The notes: a model not told the origin generated them from the letters alone. DNA of 64,000 bases from Zhengitettix transpicula (GCA_037074705.1 CM073590.1:214316746-214380745); one strand, 5' to 3'. Positions 1 to 13,715 are shown, counted from the first letter of the stretch. Translations and numbers: made by a program.

Positions 1-81
1 TTTCCACCACGCAGCTCCTGGGACGACCTCAGTGTTGAACTCCTGTTTGGACTCCTCGTCACAGCGTACAGGATGGCATAA

Positions 82-315
82 TTACCTCCGTACGAATTTA
101 TTGTGTAGATGGTTCCAGAGCGTTCGTTTCGCGTAGTAGTACGTCGCCGGTTTCGAACTTAAGACTTTCAGATTTGCTGTAGAATGTAGTATTGGAATTT
201 CCTGATCTGCTCTAATAAATGGAACTAGTAAAACGTTTTCGCTGTAGTATCTGGCCATGGCCATGGCCATGTTGTCGATCATGACGAACGTAAATGTGCT
301 CGCCAAAATAACCAT
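82..315 (-). CDS. Unassigned 77-codon ORF, possible exon
   Basis: This stretch stays open on the minus strand just inside the left edge of the window. The translation contains a short Met-Ala-Met-Ala run that comes from a CATGGC tandem at about 254-270. A hydrophobic beginning is followed by a basic end. I recognise no domain and see no convincing splice acceptor in front of it. Local composition is more balanced than in the AT-rich DNA to its right, which is the only reason to list it. It could be the end of an exon of a gene to the left, or chance. Confidence 0.12.
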   Translation of the reverse strand: MVILASTFTFVMIDNMAMAMARYYSENVLLVPFIRADQEIPILHSTANLKVLSSKPATYYYAKRTLWNHLHNKFVRR

Positions 316-3054
316 CGCAGAGTGACTTCTCCGTCGTCATGCTATCAAGCGAGTTCCAAGTTTCTGGTAAATTCACCAAACATAATTATATGGCGGCATC
401 GAAAATTCTTCCAATAAAAATGTCTGTATCACTCGACGTAAGAATTTAGTCTTTGTGCCAAGTCATCAATGTTTAACTGATTTTAATAACAACTTTTTTT
501 AATTGCGTCCAAACAATACCTAGCCGTTAATGATTTCAATATTAATAAATTTTAAAATATAAGTATTTTAATTTGCACATAATTAAAAACGAATGGGTAA
601 TTATATATATAACTTAGTGTTTAAAAAATAAAATTAAAATATTACGCGAGTGTGAATATGCAAATAATAATTGCAGTACATTAAAATTTACCTTCACATC
701 GAAATAATGAGTATAGCACGGGATTCATCAATTATTACTGACATGAACGTACTCGGTTCAGCCGAGCAACAGGAAACTGCAGGCTTTCGACAAGGTTCCG
801 GACTCCGTGCCATTCTTCTTACTGCCTGATTAATAATAAGATCTCAATATGTTGACTTTGTTCTTCCTCACGAACATTTAACTCCACACGCCTTCTTGTA
901 ACGGGATAAATGCACAAACTCTTCTGCCAGAGAAGAACAAATATTTTGAAAGTTTGCTCGATGTACATATAACGACATTTTTCTTGTTAAATAGTTCTTT
1001 ATATAATTGTTACGAATCCACAGAGCACATATTGATATTATAATGGAAGTCTTTATTACGATTCACTAGAAATTGTTAGTATAATTACACGTCCTATTAA
1101 AATAACAGAAAATCCCTCTTTTTAATCGGTCAAGTAATTATACTAATAATTTCTTGAGATTCGTAATAAAGGTTTTAATTGTAACAGTTTCTTATTTTCA
1201 ATCACACGTTTCTCTCAGCACATTGTTCGTGAGCGACTCTTTATTCTATTTTACATCGTTAGATAATCCCCTCATTGTCTATTAACAGAAGGTCGAGAAA
1301 GAGAAAATAAATGGCTCGACGTGGGTTATGCTGATCTGGGCCACGTTAATCAGAGTCTATTTCAAACAATGCCAAGACTAAAGAGAATAGAGAGTTGACG
1401 TAGGACTAAAAAGTGAACCATTGTCACTAAAAGGCATATGTATGAAACATCCAGGACTAAATTAAGAAGGAATTTGTAGAAATAAACCTTGGATTAAATT
1501 TGCATAATTATTCTTGGGTTTCGAACCGGGATCATGATTTGTTACACAACAGTATAATAGCTGGAGGTAGTTGAAGATATTTGACCTATATTTGATATGT
1601 GATGCGGTTTACAATTATTATTTATTGTAATACTATTTATATAATTTAACATCATACTTGAAGTTTTTGTGAGAAACAAATATAGGAAATTTATTTTCAC
1701 TATTTCTATTAAATATATAACATTACTTTATGAACATGATGCAATTTCTCCGTAATACGTAATACGTTAAACCAATGCAAGAGCAGAGCGCTCAAATCAA
1801 TTAGTTTTCTTTATCTATTGTCCAAATTCATTAATTGAGGTTCAGGTGTTTAAGTATGTAAAAGCGTTTTCTCATACAAACTGGTTTTAGATACTAATTT
1901 CCACACAATAAAACAGTAAATATTGAATAAATATTTGGAAAATTACCATGGATTTTGAAATGATTACGTACCAACTAATAATGAAAATGTTGCACTGATC
2001 AATAAATTCTCGATAAATTTTTTGGAAAGAAACATAATTAATAAATCGCGGCATTTAGCAGAACAATGTAATGACTGCAACTTAGCTGGAAACAGAACTT
2101 AATTATAAGAAAATTGTAAATCGCTATTTAGAGCAAATGGATTTGAGAATTAATTAAAAGTTAATAAATCTGTAATTAATGCTCTGTTCTGGCCTTAAAG
2201 TTTAATAGAATTTCGAGCCGATGTAATCTAAACAGCCATCTATGTGAGAGCGAAAGAGCACTTTTATTACTTTATGCAATTCAAGAATGCATTTATCAAA
2301 AAATTAATTATCCTGGATTATGTATCAGTTTAGTAGAAGATACTAGAGTAAATTTCAACTTTTTAAGAAACAAAAATCCTTTAATATAAAACGTAGTCAT
2401 TAATTAGTGATGGAATATCAGACTGTTGAAGGGGAGAAGTATAAAATGTAGGTCTGTAGCTATTTTAGGAAAGCTGTACTTAGAGAGAATGATCTCCTGT
2501 GGGAAAGCTCGCGGAATCCTGAAATAAAAATGAAGCATCCCTATACGTTGACCTACTTCATTAGGATCTCCGTAACGTTCTTTTCTCCACCACTCGATTC
2601 AGATCCTCGTGCCTGAACTGAACTGCCCAGGGCTCCATTTCCAGCGTCGTATATTCCCAAGCGAAGGCAATTAGGTCTGGACTAAAGGAGAAAGACATGA
2701 ATAAATAAGAGATTCTCGATATTTAACCCAGCATAAAAATATAACAGATATTTCTGATTTTCTGGACTGTGAAAAGCAATCAGGACACGAGTTGAATACA
2801 ATATATATGAAAAATATTGGAGGCGTCCAATATTTGGATGACAAATAAAAGGATTCTGTTTTCTGAGGCTATAGTAATTACATATGACAAACACTTAAAT
2901 CATCAATAAAGATGCGTTTAATCATATACTGTAGGCCTATAGGTTTTCAGCTAATGGATTTATCATTAAATTTATTTATTAATTGAGAAAACACATTTTA
3001 TGAAATTTCAAACATAACACTATACTCTGTAGAATAAAAATAAAATATATAAAA
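316..3054. other. AT-rich stretch without recognised genes
   Basis: Stop-rich in all frames and dominated by A and T. No exon, RNA gene or repeat was identified. A match to an internal Pol III B box (GGTTCGAAACC, minus strand, about 1517-1527) lacks the rest of a tRNA. Confidence 0.5.
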
Positions 3055-3340
3055 TTTGTAAAGGTGAAAGTTCAAAATTATTAGGATTTACTGTCGATAA
3101 TAAATTTAATTGGAAGGAACACATTAATATACTTGCAATATTCTGTTAGAATAAAGCCAAAGAATAGTGTTATGAATTCCATAAAATTTGTTTACTTTGT
3201 ATAGTTTTACCCCTTATATATGACAATATTTGGGTTTCCTTACAGGAAAAGACAAGCAGTGGGATTTTCAAGAAAACAGGGTATTCTGACTATTAAACAG
3301 GAGTATATAGTTTGTTATAAGTAATGGCTACTATATATTA
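3055..3340 (+). pseudogene. Non-LTR retrotransposon (LINE) reverse transcriptase remnant
   Basis: A plus-strand translation starting near 3055 reads LGFTVDNKFNWKEHIN, which fits the conserved block of jockey/CR1-type LINE reverse transcriptases (LGI-x-D-x-x-L-x-W-x-x-H-I). After stop codons it continues into a region resembling the following segment (KAKE, then ...LPLIYDNIWVSLQEKT). Several in-frame stops show that the copy is dead. Only about 90 codons of an ORF that is normally near 900 codons remain. The assignment rests on motif recognition. The clade is uncertain. Confidence 0.6.
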
Positions 3341-3385
3341 GTAATTAGGATGTGCACAAGAAAAATAAAATGATTACAAACAGCG

Positions 3386-3388
<3 letters not shown>

Positions 3389-3422
<34 letters not shown>
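3389..3422. repeat. (TA)n microsatellite
   Basis: Uninterrupted TA dinucleotides. It abuts the outer end of the LTR-like unit that follows, as is usual for that family in this window. Confidence 0.9.
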
Positions 3423-3428
<6 letters not shown>

Positions 3429-4475
3429 TGTGGTAATCAATCTACAATGCATTTTACAATAGTTTTTAATTTGATTTGCCCCCGGTTAAGGTATCATTTT
3501 GTGGTAATTTATTAAAGACATTTAAATAAGCTGCACGTTGGAGCAAACAATTTTTATAGTAATTGGGTGTCCAATGATATAAAATGTTAAACAAGCAATT
3601 AAAACAAAAAATTAAAATCTATTACGAACAATAAATTAAATTTACTAAAATTATTAAGGCAAATAATTTAAATTACATTACAAATTAATATTTTACAATA
3701 AAATCTCGGCTATTTCTCAGGCTCGATTACTGGGCCTTTAATAAAGAATACATATTATGAAATCAAATTTTACTAATTTTCATCAATAGATTGTTACAAT
3801 GTAAAATATAAAATATGAAATTTAATATCTGAACGAAATCGAAAATCTGACGATAATAACATTTACTTACGGGTTTACAGTTAGTAATTTGTTAAATTTT
3901 AACTTAATGTTTCTGGTATTCAAGGAAATTGGCTCGTGCACACACACACACACTCACACTTATTAACACTTATAGACAGGCCATTTTTATACACTGACTC
4001 TAATAATCAACACTTTTTGCTTGCCAAAATGATTTGCAATGCTTTGTTCGCTGTTCCTTTTAACGAATATTATTAACACGCTCCAAAGTTTGTTAACTGC
4101 TGGATGCAGTTACCTGGGCTCCCAAAAAATTGAAGAAAATGGTCTAACTTGAGAATATGAATTAGACTCAGAACTCTAAATAGTTAGCGTTGGATCGACG
4201 TAATTATCTGCTCACAGACTGCAACCTATAGACCGTTATTTAAATGTTTTATCTGTTAAGTTACATATTTCCAGACACTTTCTGGATTTTGTCTTTTCTC
4301 GTCTGTCTCCAGCTATACTCTCGAGAACACTGGAGCACACACCGCGTCTAGCGAACCAACTTCTACAATCCTAGCAAGCATTGCATTCTTGCCACATTCT
4401 TATACACGACTTGTGTGTTTTTATGCCGAGTCCAAATTTTGTTCCTTAATTAATTATTTCCTTTTAATTACTACT
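3429..4475 (-). mobile_element. Rep-L LTR-like unit (copy 1) with PBS-like tail
   Basis: On the minus strand this resembles the LTR-like units at 33.5, 35.0, 39.2 and 42.3 kb. The right end (about 4475) corresponds to the family head, which contains ATAATTAATTA. Two internal family blocks can be found: GTCAGATTT followed by TCGTTC (complement near 3835-3855), and the block related to TTATCAAACCCAG (complement near 3727-3743). The unit ends ATTACCACA at 3500. Beyond it lies a diverged PBS-like tail ending GGGGGCAAAT, then a second ATTACCACA at 3429. No gag or pol coding was seen. The right boundary is approximate because the terminal CA is lost. Confidence 0.5.
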
Positions 4476-5061
4476 ATATATATACCAATTAATTAAAATT
4501 AAAGCTAACACTTTGCGGTGCCAAATTATGTAATATACAATTTAAAAATAAAAATAATTTATAGGATTTATCCCGATTTAAAACAACTTCTTAAATATAG
4601 AAAAAATAATTCAATACAAATTTCTATTTTAATTTAGTTTTTGTACATATTTTAAATTAATGCCACAGCTTTTAATGAAACTCAAAGTAAAGTTTTCAGG
4701 AATTTAAAAGAATCTAAAGAAGTCTAGAGAAATCTGACGGCATGCATATTTAAATAGAGGCTTACAACAGAAAGTTTTTACATATCATTTTATTAGAGCT
4801 GCTCTGGTACCATATTAATTGTGCTCTTAAGTATTGTTTTCCTTTTTAAAAAAATTATTCAACATCATTGGTTCTCTTAGTCAAAATCCATCCACCGAGT
4901 TGAAGATGCACCACCTCCTTTAACTAAGGATTCAATCCGACCACAGTAGTTGTATCGCGTAAGAAAGTCATTAATGTTTTGAAATTTAGTTTACTGGGAC
5001 AACGATAGTATCAGGGGAGTCAGTTGTTACTTGTTAATTGATTTACTATGATTATTCTCGC
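4476..5061. other. No gene recognised
   Basis: AT-rich spacer between the LTR-like unit and a short tandem array. No coding, RNA or repeat signal was seen. Confidence 0.45.
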
Positions 5062-5190
5062 CCGGCCTCCAAAACCAGTTTGGACATTACCATTATCGGT
5101 CCGGATCCCAGACCAGACTCATCATGAACTTCATCGTTCGATCTTCAAAACCACACTCACAATAACTATCATCGTCGACCTTGGAAACCT
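5062..5190. repeat. Degenerate tandem repeat, period about 37 bp, 3+ units
   Basis: Three and a half diverged units share the pattern CC-AAACCAGACTCA...ATCATCG. Unit ends are visible at ATTATCG, TTCATCG and ATCATCG, spaced 37-38 bases apart. The array is GC-richer than its surroundings. No ORF spans it. Confidence 0.6.
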
Positions 5191-8100
5191 TTCCAATCTC
5201 CGCATTATTGCGCCACACTGACTAATTTACAATGCTCTGACCCCAAAATTACGCCGACAATAATATTAAGGAAAATTATTTTAAAAAATATTTCATTATA
5301 TATTGGTAATCTGTAATATATAAATATGTATTAGAAAAAACCAACCAAATTTTTCTTAGCTTTTCTATTCGAATAAGGAGTTGACAGATTTAGATAATAT
5401 ATCTTCTGTAAAAATATGACACAAGATAACAAATCTTATTTAACTGATTGGATATAATGGTAGGGTATTATTACCATATAGGTACATTTCATGACTTATT
5501 CCATGCTCCTGGATACCTGCTTGTTGATAGGCTTATGACCTAACGATAATACTACACTGCCTTGTCCCCGTTTAAAACAAAACCCAAGCTGTAGTCAAGG
5601 TGTAACAACGTATTTTTGAGATGCTAATACGTATGTAAAGACGAACACACTAAATTAAGCGTTGGTTCCATTAACTCAATGGCAGCTTATTTCCAACTTA
5701 AGTATTAACAACCTTAAAAATGAGGCAGTTAAAAATACAGACACGTCTTTCGTGCGTATAATTTTGAAATGATCAAACGATAAAAAATTAGTTACTTCTA
5801 TAATATCTCAGTAATAATAAAATGAACGAAAAGCGCCAAAATGTTATGTTTTCTTACAATAAATTTTTCTGTAGTAACGGCAGAGTAAAGAAATCTTTCA
5901 GCTTATTGGCATGTGTAACAGAACTTTTTTCAAACTTTTAAAGGTATTGAATAATTAAAAGACAATTGTTTTTATTTAAAAATTTGCCACAGTAAATTGA
6001 TAACAAGTAATACTTAATTCAAACAAAGGTCAAATAATGTTTTGTTGTTTTTAGAACGGAAAATATTACATTAAATATTTATTTATTTTTAGATGTAAAA
6101 GAATACGCAACTGTATTAGTTCATTCATTAATTATTTCAACGTTCCTGTTGTATTAAAAAATTTGGGTTTGTCCCACAGACTTCTGAAATATTATTCAGT
6201 AACATGTTTAAATCATCTACAATTCGAATAATTAGCTGTAATAATAACGAGTAATTAATTTCAAATAATTAATTGAAGTAGGTGTAATCATTTTAATGGT
6301 GGAAACGTAATTCTGCATTTGACGACATTTCGTATCGAAAGTCATTTAAAATTTAATAATGTAGCGAGTAAATTATATACAAGGAATTGGGAAAATGTGA
6401 TTGAATTTCATAAAATATTCAAAACAAACGAGGCAGTTTAAATTACTTCATCTAATAAATCGGATTCTCGCTCCTTTGTGCATAGTAATGAATATTGTGT
6501 ATGATTTTAAATAATTTGCGAAGAGTTTTGAGGAAATATGGTTCAGCTTAAACACTAGTGGACTCATTTAGGCTAAAGCCGTAAATTTAATTTCCGTTGC
6601 TCTTTCGTGATGCAAGATTCCATAATTTATTTTGAGAATAAATTAATTGTCAATTATATTTTATTATTTAATACTATAGTAAGGAGTCGAGATCAATATA
6701 TAAATAATTACGAACAGAAACATAAACTCTGTTTATACAAGGAAAATTGAATCTGAATGTAAATTAAAATATTTAAATGTAATTAGTTGAAACAGAAATA
6801 AATTAAAATATTATATGGTCCTTCGATCGAAATATCGTAGGATGTTTTTGAACAGCATAAAACTTGAAAGGAATCAACAAGTAGAGGTGTACACGAGGGT
6901 GCGAGAACCATGCTACAAGCTTGTGAAATGTTCTCACATTTTAAATGAATATAAGTTACACATTGCTATCGGAATTCATGTTAAATTTTACGCATCAAGG
7001 AATGGATATTAATTAGACATATATTGTTACCTTAGAAACTTGAGATGATGAAACAGTGTGAATAAAAGTGTCTAGTACAGCTTTTAAATTAGAAATCCGT
7101 AACATCTCTTTCGTTTTGCATTGCAGTCCAAGAGATTAGGGTTGAATTTTTTTTTTGTGATTTAAGAGAGTAACCTCTCGAATCCCTGCGAATTCACCGA
7201 AACAAGTTTTTAAGCGGAATATTTTTTATGTGTATCTTTTGAATGTATTCGTGTTGAGGTTTCAATACTGGTTAAAATCTCTGAATGAGTTTGGAACTCG
7301 CGACCCATTTCTTAGAAATTGGAGTCAGCGAACTATAAATCGACTCAATTTTTACCAGGGAATGGACAACAAAAATACCTTTCCATTTACTTATTATCAA
7401 AGAAACAATTTTTAATATTTTCTAATATTTCAAAGTTACTGAACAGAAAAATGATTTTTATAGGCATTTATACCATGTCACTAATATTATGTCTTCCTAA
7501 AAAACGACATTTCTGACTTGTATAAAGTAATTTCATGATGGAAAGTTTGTGGGAATACGTTTCCACCTTAAATACACTGAACATGGGAAGTTCACCCAAA
7601 ACGTACAAATCCCCTTCTCCTCTGGGTAAATATCGCTAGACCAGATGTTGACCCAGCGTTCGGGGCATATGACAAGCTTCACTCGTGTTCCTTCTCTTCT
7701 GACTCAATATATTTATTACAATTCACATATTTAGTAGACAAGAGAATAATAATCTTCAGCGACTGTAGTCTTGGTGGCTTAATGTACGTATTATAACAAA
7801 AATTGGAAATTGAATAATTGACTTATACTCGCAGCATTTAACAAGACAGCGAAACAGAACTTACATCTCTGGATGCTTAATATAAGTATATTAATATTTT
7901 TTTTTTACAATTTACATAATTTCACATTGATTAAGGTTTATTTATACCATTTGAAAATTGCCTTAGTACTTTGCTAATCTCATTATTATTTTTTTTCCGG
8001 AGAGGTTTTGTAGTGTCAATAATTTCTCTAGTGTTGCATGTATTAATTTATACATTATATATTTATTAAAATAACTGTACAAATAATTTAAACTTATTAA

Positions 8101-8629
8101 TGACTTATTAATTAAATGGGACTTTGTTTCATGCAATTTTTGATAAACCCTTTATTTGCAGTTGCTAATATTTGTCCATTTTCACTTACTGCAAATTTTA
8201 ATAACTACAGGAACGTCCAGCGATTAAGCATAAAATACATCATAGTCAAAAATATCAATCATTAAATAATTTGAATAAAATCTTCTCGGTTAGAAACCTT
8301 CGTTCATTACACCGAGAAAGGCTGCATTCATTATATAATTTTATTATTTATCAGTTATCATAAGACACATTAAATTATCTTTAATGCATTATAAATAATT
8401 ATAAAATTTACTATGGAATGAAATCATAATATCAAGATTAAAATTTATACACTCATATTACAAGATAATGTAAAGAAAGTAACTGAAATTTTTGTGTTCT
8501 AATTACTACAATAGACCAAAATACATACCTGTTGTCAAGTTCAATTATTTAGAGTAAATGTCCAATATATTTCTTCAGTGTTGCATCTTTAATTAGGACG
8601 TCTCTTATTACCACATTGATTGTAATTGG

Positions 8630-8630
<1 letters not shown>
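5191..8630. other. AT-rich stretch without recognised genes
   Basis: Short ORFs of 61-65 codons (for example 6815-7012 and 7230-7415, plus strand) have no recognisable domain, no splice context and ordinary AT-rich composition. I treat them as chance. A more complex stretch at about 7560-7700 is not identifiable. Confidence 0.5.

Positions 8631-8659
<29 letters not shown>
8631..8659. repeat. (TA)n microsatellite
   Basis: Pure TA run of about 29 bases, just upstream of a Rep-A copy. Confidence 0.9.
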
Positions 8660-8662
<3 letters not shown>

Positions 8663-8717
8663 AGGACATCAGTTCCTTTGTTAGTTCTATAATTACATGT
8701 AATATATAATTATAATT

Positions 8718-9238
8718 TTTTTTAGAGCAACAGGCTTCATGAGGGTAATCCATATGGTGGCACCTCCCCTTTAATAGCATAGTAAGGGATTTTAAAGAGG
8801 GAGAGGGGTGTAGAAGGGTAGAGGGAGGTAACTAAGGGTTAACTAGGGCCCCCGGGCTATGGTTTAAGGATCCTACTTAGCATTCGTCTAAAAGTGATGC
8901 AGGGAAAGCCCTAGAAAAACTGCATCAGGAAGGTCGGGAATTTGGAACTTGTATCACGCCCTTCCGATGGCAGGAGAGGGGTTTGCTGAGGGGACGTAGC
9001 ATTTCCTTCTCCGTGCCTCGATCAGTTTATGAGGCAGCTGGCCGACTATTCCAATGGGAACAGCGGACAACTCTTGCCGTATGCCCAAGGTCTGCGACAC
9101 TGTAACATACACCCTCTCAAAACAGGCCGAGGTGCCTAGGCTTGTGGGAATCTTAGTTCAAAAAACCAGAGAGGAGAGAAGGCATCCCGAAATGTCCTTC
9201 AGAGCTCTCTAGGAAGAATCGCCATCGAGGAAACCCTC
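8718..9238 (-). mobile_element. Rep-A retroposon-like element, copy 1
   Basis: One of at least seven related copies. In element orientation (minus strand) it runs from a GC-rich head near 9238 to a tail that reads as T7 followed by AGAGCAACAGGCT on the plus strand. It shares long blocks with the copies at 13.0 and 28.0 kb (for example CTCCCCTTTAATAGCATAG and GGCAGCTGGCCGACTATTCC). TTATAATT occurs at both ends (8710-8717 and 9239-9246), a possible 8 bp target-site duplication, though low in complexity. This copy is among the more diverged. Confidence 0.75.
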
Positions 9239-9246
9239 TTATAATT

Positions 9247-12200
9247 CTTAATTATCTTTAAGACAGGTATTGAGATTATTTTATCTGATACAAATGTAAG
9301 AGGGCTTGCTGATTAGTTTCACTTGATAAAAAGTCAAGCACTCTTCAGATAACCAGATAACACGAGAATTTAAAAATAACTTTGATTAAAATCATAATCT
9401 ATTTGATTGCACAACTTGTTAAGCTTTGTGGATGGTAATAATGGCCATAATTGGTTAAATAACTAATTTTTATACGATTTAATTTTGATATATATTTAAC
9501 ATTTCTATTTATACTAAAATGTTATTCTCTCAGAAATGATTGAAAGGTAGATTTTTAATATTATCGAAATAAATGAAGTGGACTAGCAAATTAGGGGTTC
9601 GATGAAGCAAACAAATAAAAAAAATGAACGTGGTTGCATACAATTCAGAGATTAATACCAACACCAGGGGACCAATATCAGGCAACTGAATATATTTGGC
9701 GACTTCGCTATTAAAGAGCGGTGGACCTCGGTATATCTGTTTGCACAGCTGCGAGATAGAAACATCTCGTTTAAATGATCAAGAGAGCTTCTTTCGTTAT
9801 ATTCTTCTTAAATAATATCATAAAATACTAAAGTAATTTCTATGTACGACTTGTATTAAATTTTAAATTAGTAGCTAATGGTTGACAGTCAAAATTCAGG
9901 AATTCAGGAAAAAAAATACATTTTAAAACACGTCACGATTATTCGCTTTGGCTAGGGATCTATTTAGATGTTATATTATTAAAGAAAATTTTTAACTACG
10001 TTATAATAATTAAATATGAATAAACAATTTAAGTGAAAAAATTTAGAGCTCTTTTATCAACTTTCCCTAATCAAAGGGAAGAAACGTCACGAAGTATTTT
10101 AAATTATGTAATAAGAGGTAATGTTTTATGTTTCTAAATAGTAATTCTGACTGTCGATCATTATCTACAAATTTAAAGCAACTTTTGTTTCCAATTTGTA
10201 AATTTCACTTCATCTTGGTAATTTATTTACATTCGCCTGAAGAAAAAATAAGTTGCACAATGCTGACAGATTCTGGTGGTCGTAGAAAGAATGTTTGAAG
10301 ATGTAAATATATAGGTAGCTGAGATACAAAACTATGAAACAAAACGAGCTCAAAACTGAGGAAAACTACTCTGGGAAAGATGACTGACTTAGAAAGAAGC
10401 AACAGTTTAATTTTATGATCTTCGAAAACATTTGTGGACACAAGAAAGTGACCGAATTTATATTATTATATATTAAGATTCGACATATTTTTCTAATATA
10501 TGTTACTATTTATATCAGTAATTATAAAATATTATTTCACAAATAAAAATATTTTAGCGATTTACGAACATTTTGAATTAATTTCCATTTCGGCGTTTAC
10601 ATCATAGAATAATAACAGTTGTAACTTTTAATTCTTTTTTTGGATATGATCCAGCAGAATATGAAAATTTTCCCTTGGTTTACGACATATATTCTTTAGA
10701 ACGCGGGTTTAAAGTTTACGATGGTGGCACGAGTTTCTATTGTCCTTAAAATATGAAGTAGAATGAATAAATGCACGACTAGAAATTTTGAGTAGGGCAT
10801 TAGTTTCCGTGTGTTAGAACATTTCAAAATCTACTAATCGATTCAGTCTAGTTTCAAACTTCAAGTTGTTTGAGGTTTCAACATTTTCATATTTTTATAC
10901 GAAATTTTACGGGATTTACGTCACGTCAGAGAGAACGATGACTGGGTCTGAAGATAGCATTAGGTCATCGCTTATCATAATAAAAAGTTACAAAAACTGC
11001 AGTTTAAAGGAATTTTATTATTATATTTATGTAACTTATAAACCGTAAACTTTATTTGACAACCAGCTATTATCGTATATTGATATAAATTATTTTGATA
11101 TCTGCTTTTGGATTTGAATACAATTTTCATAAATATATGGATCCCAATGACAATAAATAATCTATCACTTCAGAGAAATAAATCAGAACACTTTTGTTCC
11201 AGTGCAAGGAAGAAAACCATTGGTTTTATAAAAATGATTCTGTCAATCATCTGATGATGGAAAGGGATTGAAGAATTTATGATTTTCATTGCAGTGCTGA
11301 ATGGTTTCGAAATAGGTAGGTTTTTTCTTTCATGTGTGATAAAATATAAGGTAAATAAAAATTCATATTGAAAAATGTTGAAATAATCTTTCAAAATGAT
11401 TTTACTTGGGAATTTCCATTAAATTACCAAATAACTCTAAGCTGATTTCTTCGCAAAAGTTACATATATTTTTTTCACAGATCTTTAAAGACAGATTTTG
11501 TGTACTTACGGTAGAAAACACTTTTGAAATAACCGTATCACGCACTGAATGAATTCATCATTCAATTCTATTGACGAAAAAGCCTTCGTGTTTCAAAGTG
11601 ATGTATCAAGTTTTCAGCCTCACTTCCCACTTCAACACAACGTAATATTAAAAATTAATTTATGAGTGAGCGTTTTTTGAAAATTAAGCAGTACGTTAAT
11701 TACATTTTGTAATACTGTATTAAAAGTTAATTTTATTTACTTTGTTAAAGCAGCAAAGTTAAAGAAACGAATAAAAAAACAGTGAAATGAAAAATTTATT
11801 CTGTAATACGGTACAAGAAGAACAAAATATGTATTTATCTAAAATGTTCTCGAGCGTCACAGAAATCGTTTGACCGTCTGAATATTTGTATGGTAATTAA
11901 GTACCTCTGGAAAAAAGGAATATGAAGTAAAAATTTCCAGAGAACGTACATAAAAATTAAAGGTTAAATGATGTTAATCCGTTTGTCTCGAAATTGAAAT
12001 TTTAATGAATGAGAATCATAATGAATCGGAGTTTACATTGTTAACAATGGAAAACGAAAGATTGGAAAGTGAAAAATTAGAATTTGCAACAGCAAACAAT
12101 TTTAATTGTGATCACTGTATGATTATATATATATATGACAAGTAATAGTTTTTATTGTCCTGACAGTCGCTTCTATAAATGACTAAATATTGCTGTATTT

Positions 12201-13003
12201 TATGTGTGTTGTGAAGAAAAGAAACAAAATATATAAGGTAACTCATTTAAAATAAAAAAAATATTTTTATTAGTTTAATTGCAAAGGCATAGTTAACCCC
12301 CTAAAGCGCCGGGATCCATGAAATAATTACATCTGTTGGCATTTCGTATCATCGGTAGTTGCTTATGAATTCTTATTATAATGGCTATGTCTTTTTGTAC
12401 TCCGTTACATTAGAGAAGCTCTCTGCTCATAAACAGCTTTCGAGATGACACTTCTGCGTTCGATATTTTATTTTGCCTTTGAGGCGTCGAGCAGGTGGAT
12501 TCCTCTTCTTCCTTGCGATAACACGTTGGAAGATTCCCAAGAACGTAGTTTATTCCATTATATGAAATTGTGGTGTACATTTAAAATATCAAAAGTTGTC
12601 CCCCAACTACAAAAAATGTCGGGGAAGAACTGATTTTTAACATAAGAAAATACCTTCTTGGAAAAAAATATTAACTTTCAATCTGTCACAATGATTTCGT
12701 ACGCAGTCTATATATTTTTTTCGTGACGTTTAAATTAACACCCTGTTCATGAACTGACGATGCAATTAGAACAACTCTTATTTACTTTTTTTTTGTTAGA
12801 AGGGGAATTGATAATGCGTTATACTTCCTTGATACCTTCTTGAAACAGTTAGTTATTAATTACACTTTAACAATGTTGACTAGGCGCTACGACTAAATCA
12901 GTACATCAGTATGATAGAATTAAATTGGATACTCTGGCTATAGTTTAAAGAACCTAACTATATGCGATTCAGGAAAAATCTTTAATAAAATCGGGCTTTA
13001 AGT
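9247..13003. other. AT-rich stretch without recognised genes
   Basis: No exon or RNA gene was recognised. Two stretches are less AT-biased: 9630-9800 and 12280-12540. The second carries a 62-codon plus-strand ORF at 12445-12633 of unknown meaning. Neither resembles a repeat elsewhere in the window. Confidence 0.45.
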
Positions 13004-13013
13004 ACTTGTTCCA

Positions 13014-13587
13014 TGGGATGGAAGTCTGCGAGGGCTATCCTCTCGCAGGCAATTCCTGCGAAGGATGTTCTCTCGCAGGCAGAACCTTGTAGGAGAGATA
13101 CGAAGGGGCTACCTTTGGGGATGCCTTTTCCTCTCCGCTTTTGAACTAAGGTTCCCATAAGCCGAGGCACCTCGGTCTGTCCTGAGAGGTGTATGTTCCG
13201 GGGTCACAGACCTTGGGCATACGGTAAGAGTTGTCCGCTATTCCCAATGGAATAGTCGGCCAGCTACCTCCTAAACTGGTCGAGGCACGTAGAAGGGAAT
13301 GCTGCGTCCTCACATCATACTCCTCTCCAGCTATCGGATGGGCGTGGGACAAGTACCCAATGCCCGACCTACCTGATGCAGGTTTTTCTACGGTTTTCCT
13401 TGCATTTCTTTAGGCGAATGCCGGGTAGGATCCTTAAAATATAGCCCGGGGGCCCTAGTTAACCCTTGGCTACTTTCCTCTACCCTTCCGCATCCCCCCT
13501 TTCAAATCCCTAGCTATGCTATTAAAGGGGAGTTGCCCAACGTGAATTACCCTCATGTAGCCTGTTGCCCTTAAAAAAAAGAAAAAA
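13014..13587 (+). mobile_element. Rep-A retroposon-like element, copy 2 (near full length)
   Basis: On the plus strand the element starts with GC-rich hairpins built from CTGCGAG/CTCGCAG arms (13025-13080). It continues through the block common to all copies and ends ...CATGTAGCCTGTTGCCC followed by an A-rich tail. The 10 bp ACTTGTTCCA flanks it directly at 13004-13013 and 13588-13597, a target-site duplication. The A-tail plus a variable-length duplication is the signature of LINE-mediated retroposition. ORFs of 60 codons (plus, 13231-13413) and 68 codons (minus, 13146-13352) lie inside and recur in other copies. I recognise neither. Confidence 0.85.
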
Positions 13588-13638
13588 ACTTGTTCCACGC
13601 ACTGCTAAAGACAGGTGATTGCGTTTTTTGTTGAGTCC

Positions 13639-13710
13639 CAGCATTCCTGACCCCATCCCTCTATCAGAATTCAAAGGCAGTTGGCCAACTGCTCCAATGG
13701 GAGCACTCAA
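13639..13710 (-). repeat. Diverged Rep-A fragment
   Basis: CAGCATTCCTGACCCC... followed by GGCAGTTGGCCAACTGCTCC matches the central Rep-A block at about 75-80% by eye. It lies 50 bp past copy 2 and in the opposite orientation, so it is older than copy 2. Confidence 0.55.
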
Positions 13711-13715
13711 AATTT

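Noticed and set aside
1515..1590. Possible tRNA (GGTTCGAAACC B box on the minus strand)
   Set aside because: No acceptor stem, anticodon arm or A box at the right distance could be found.
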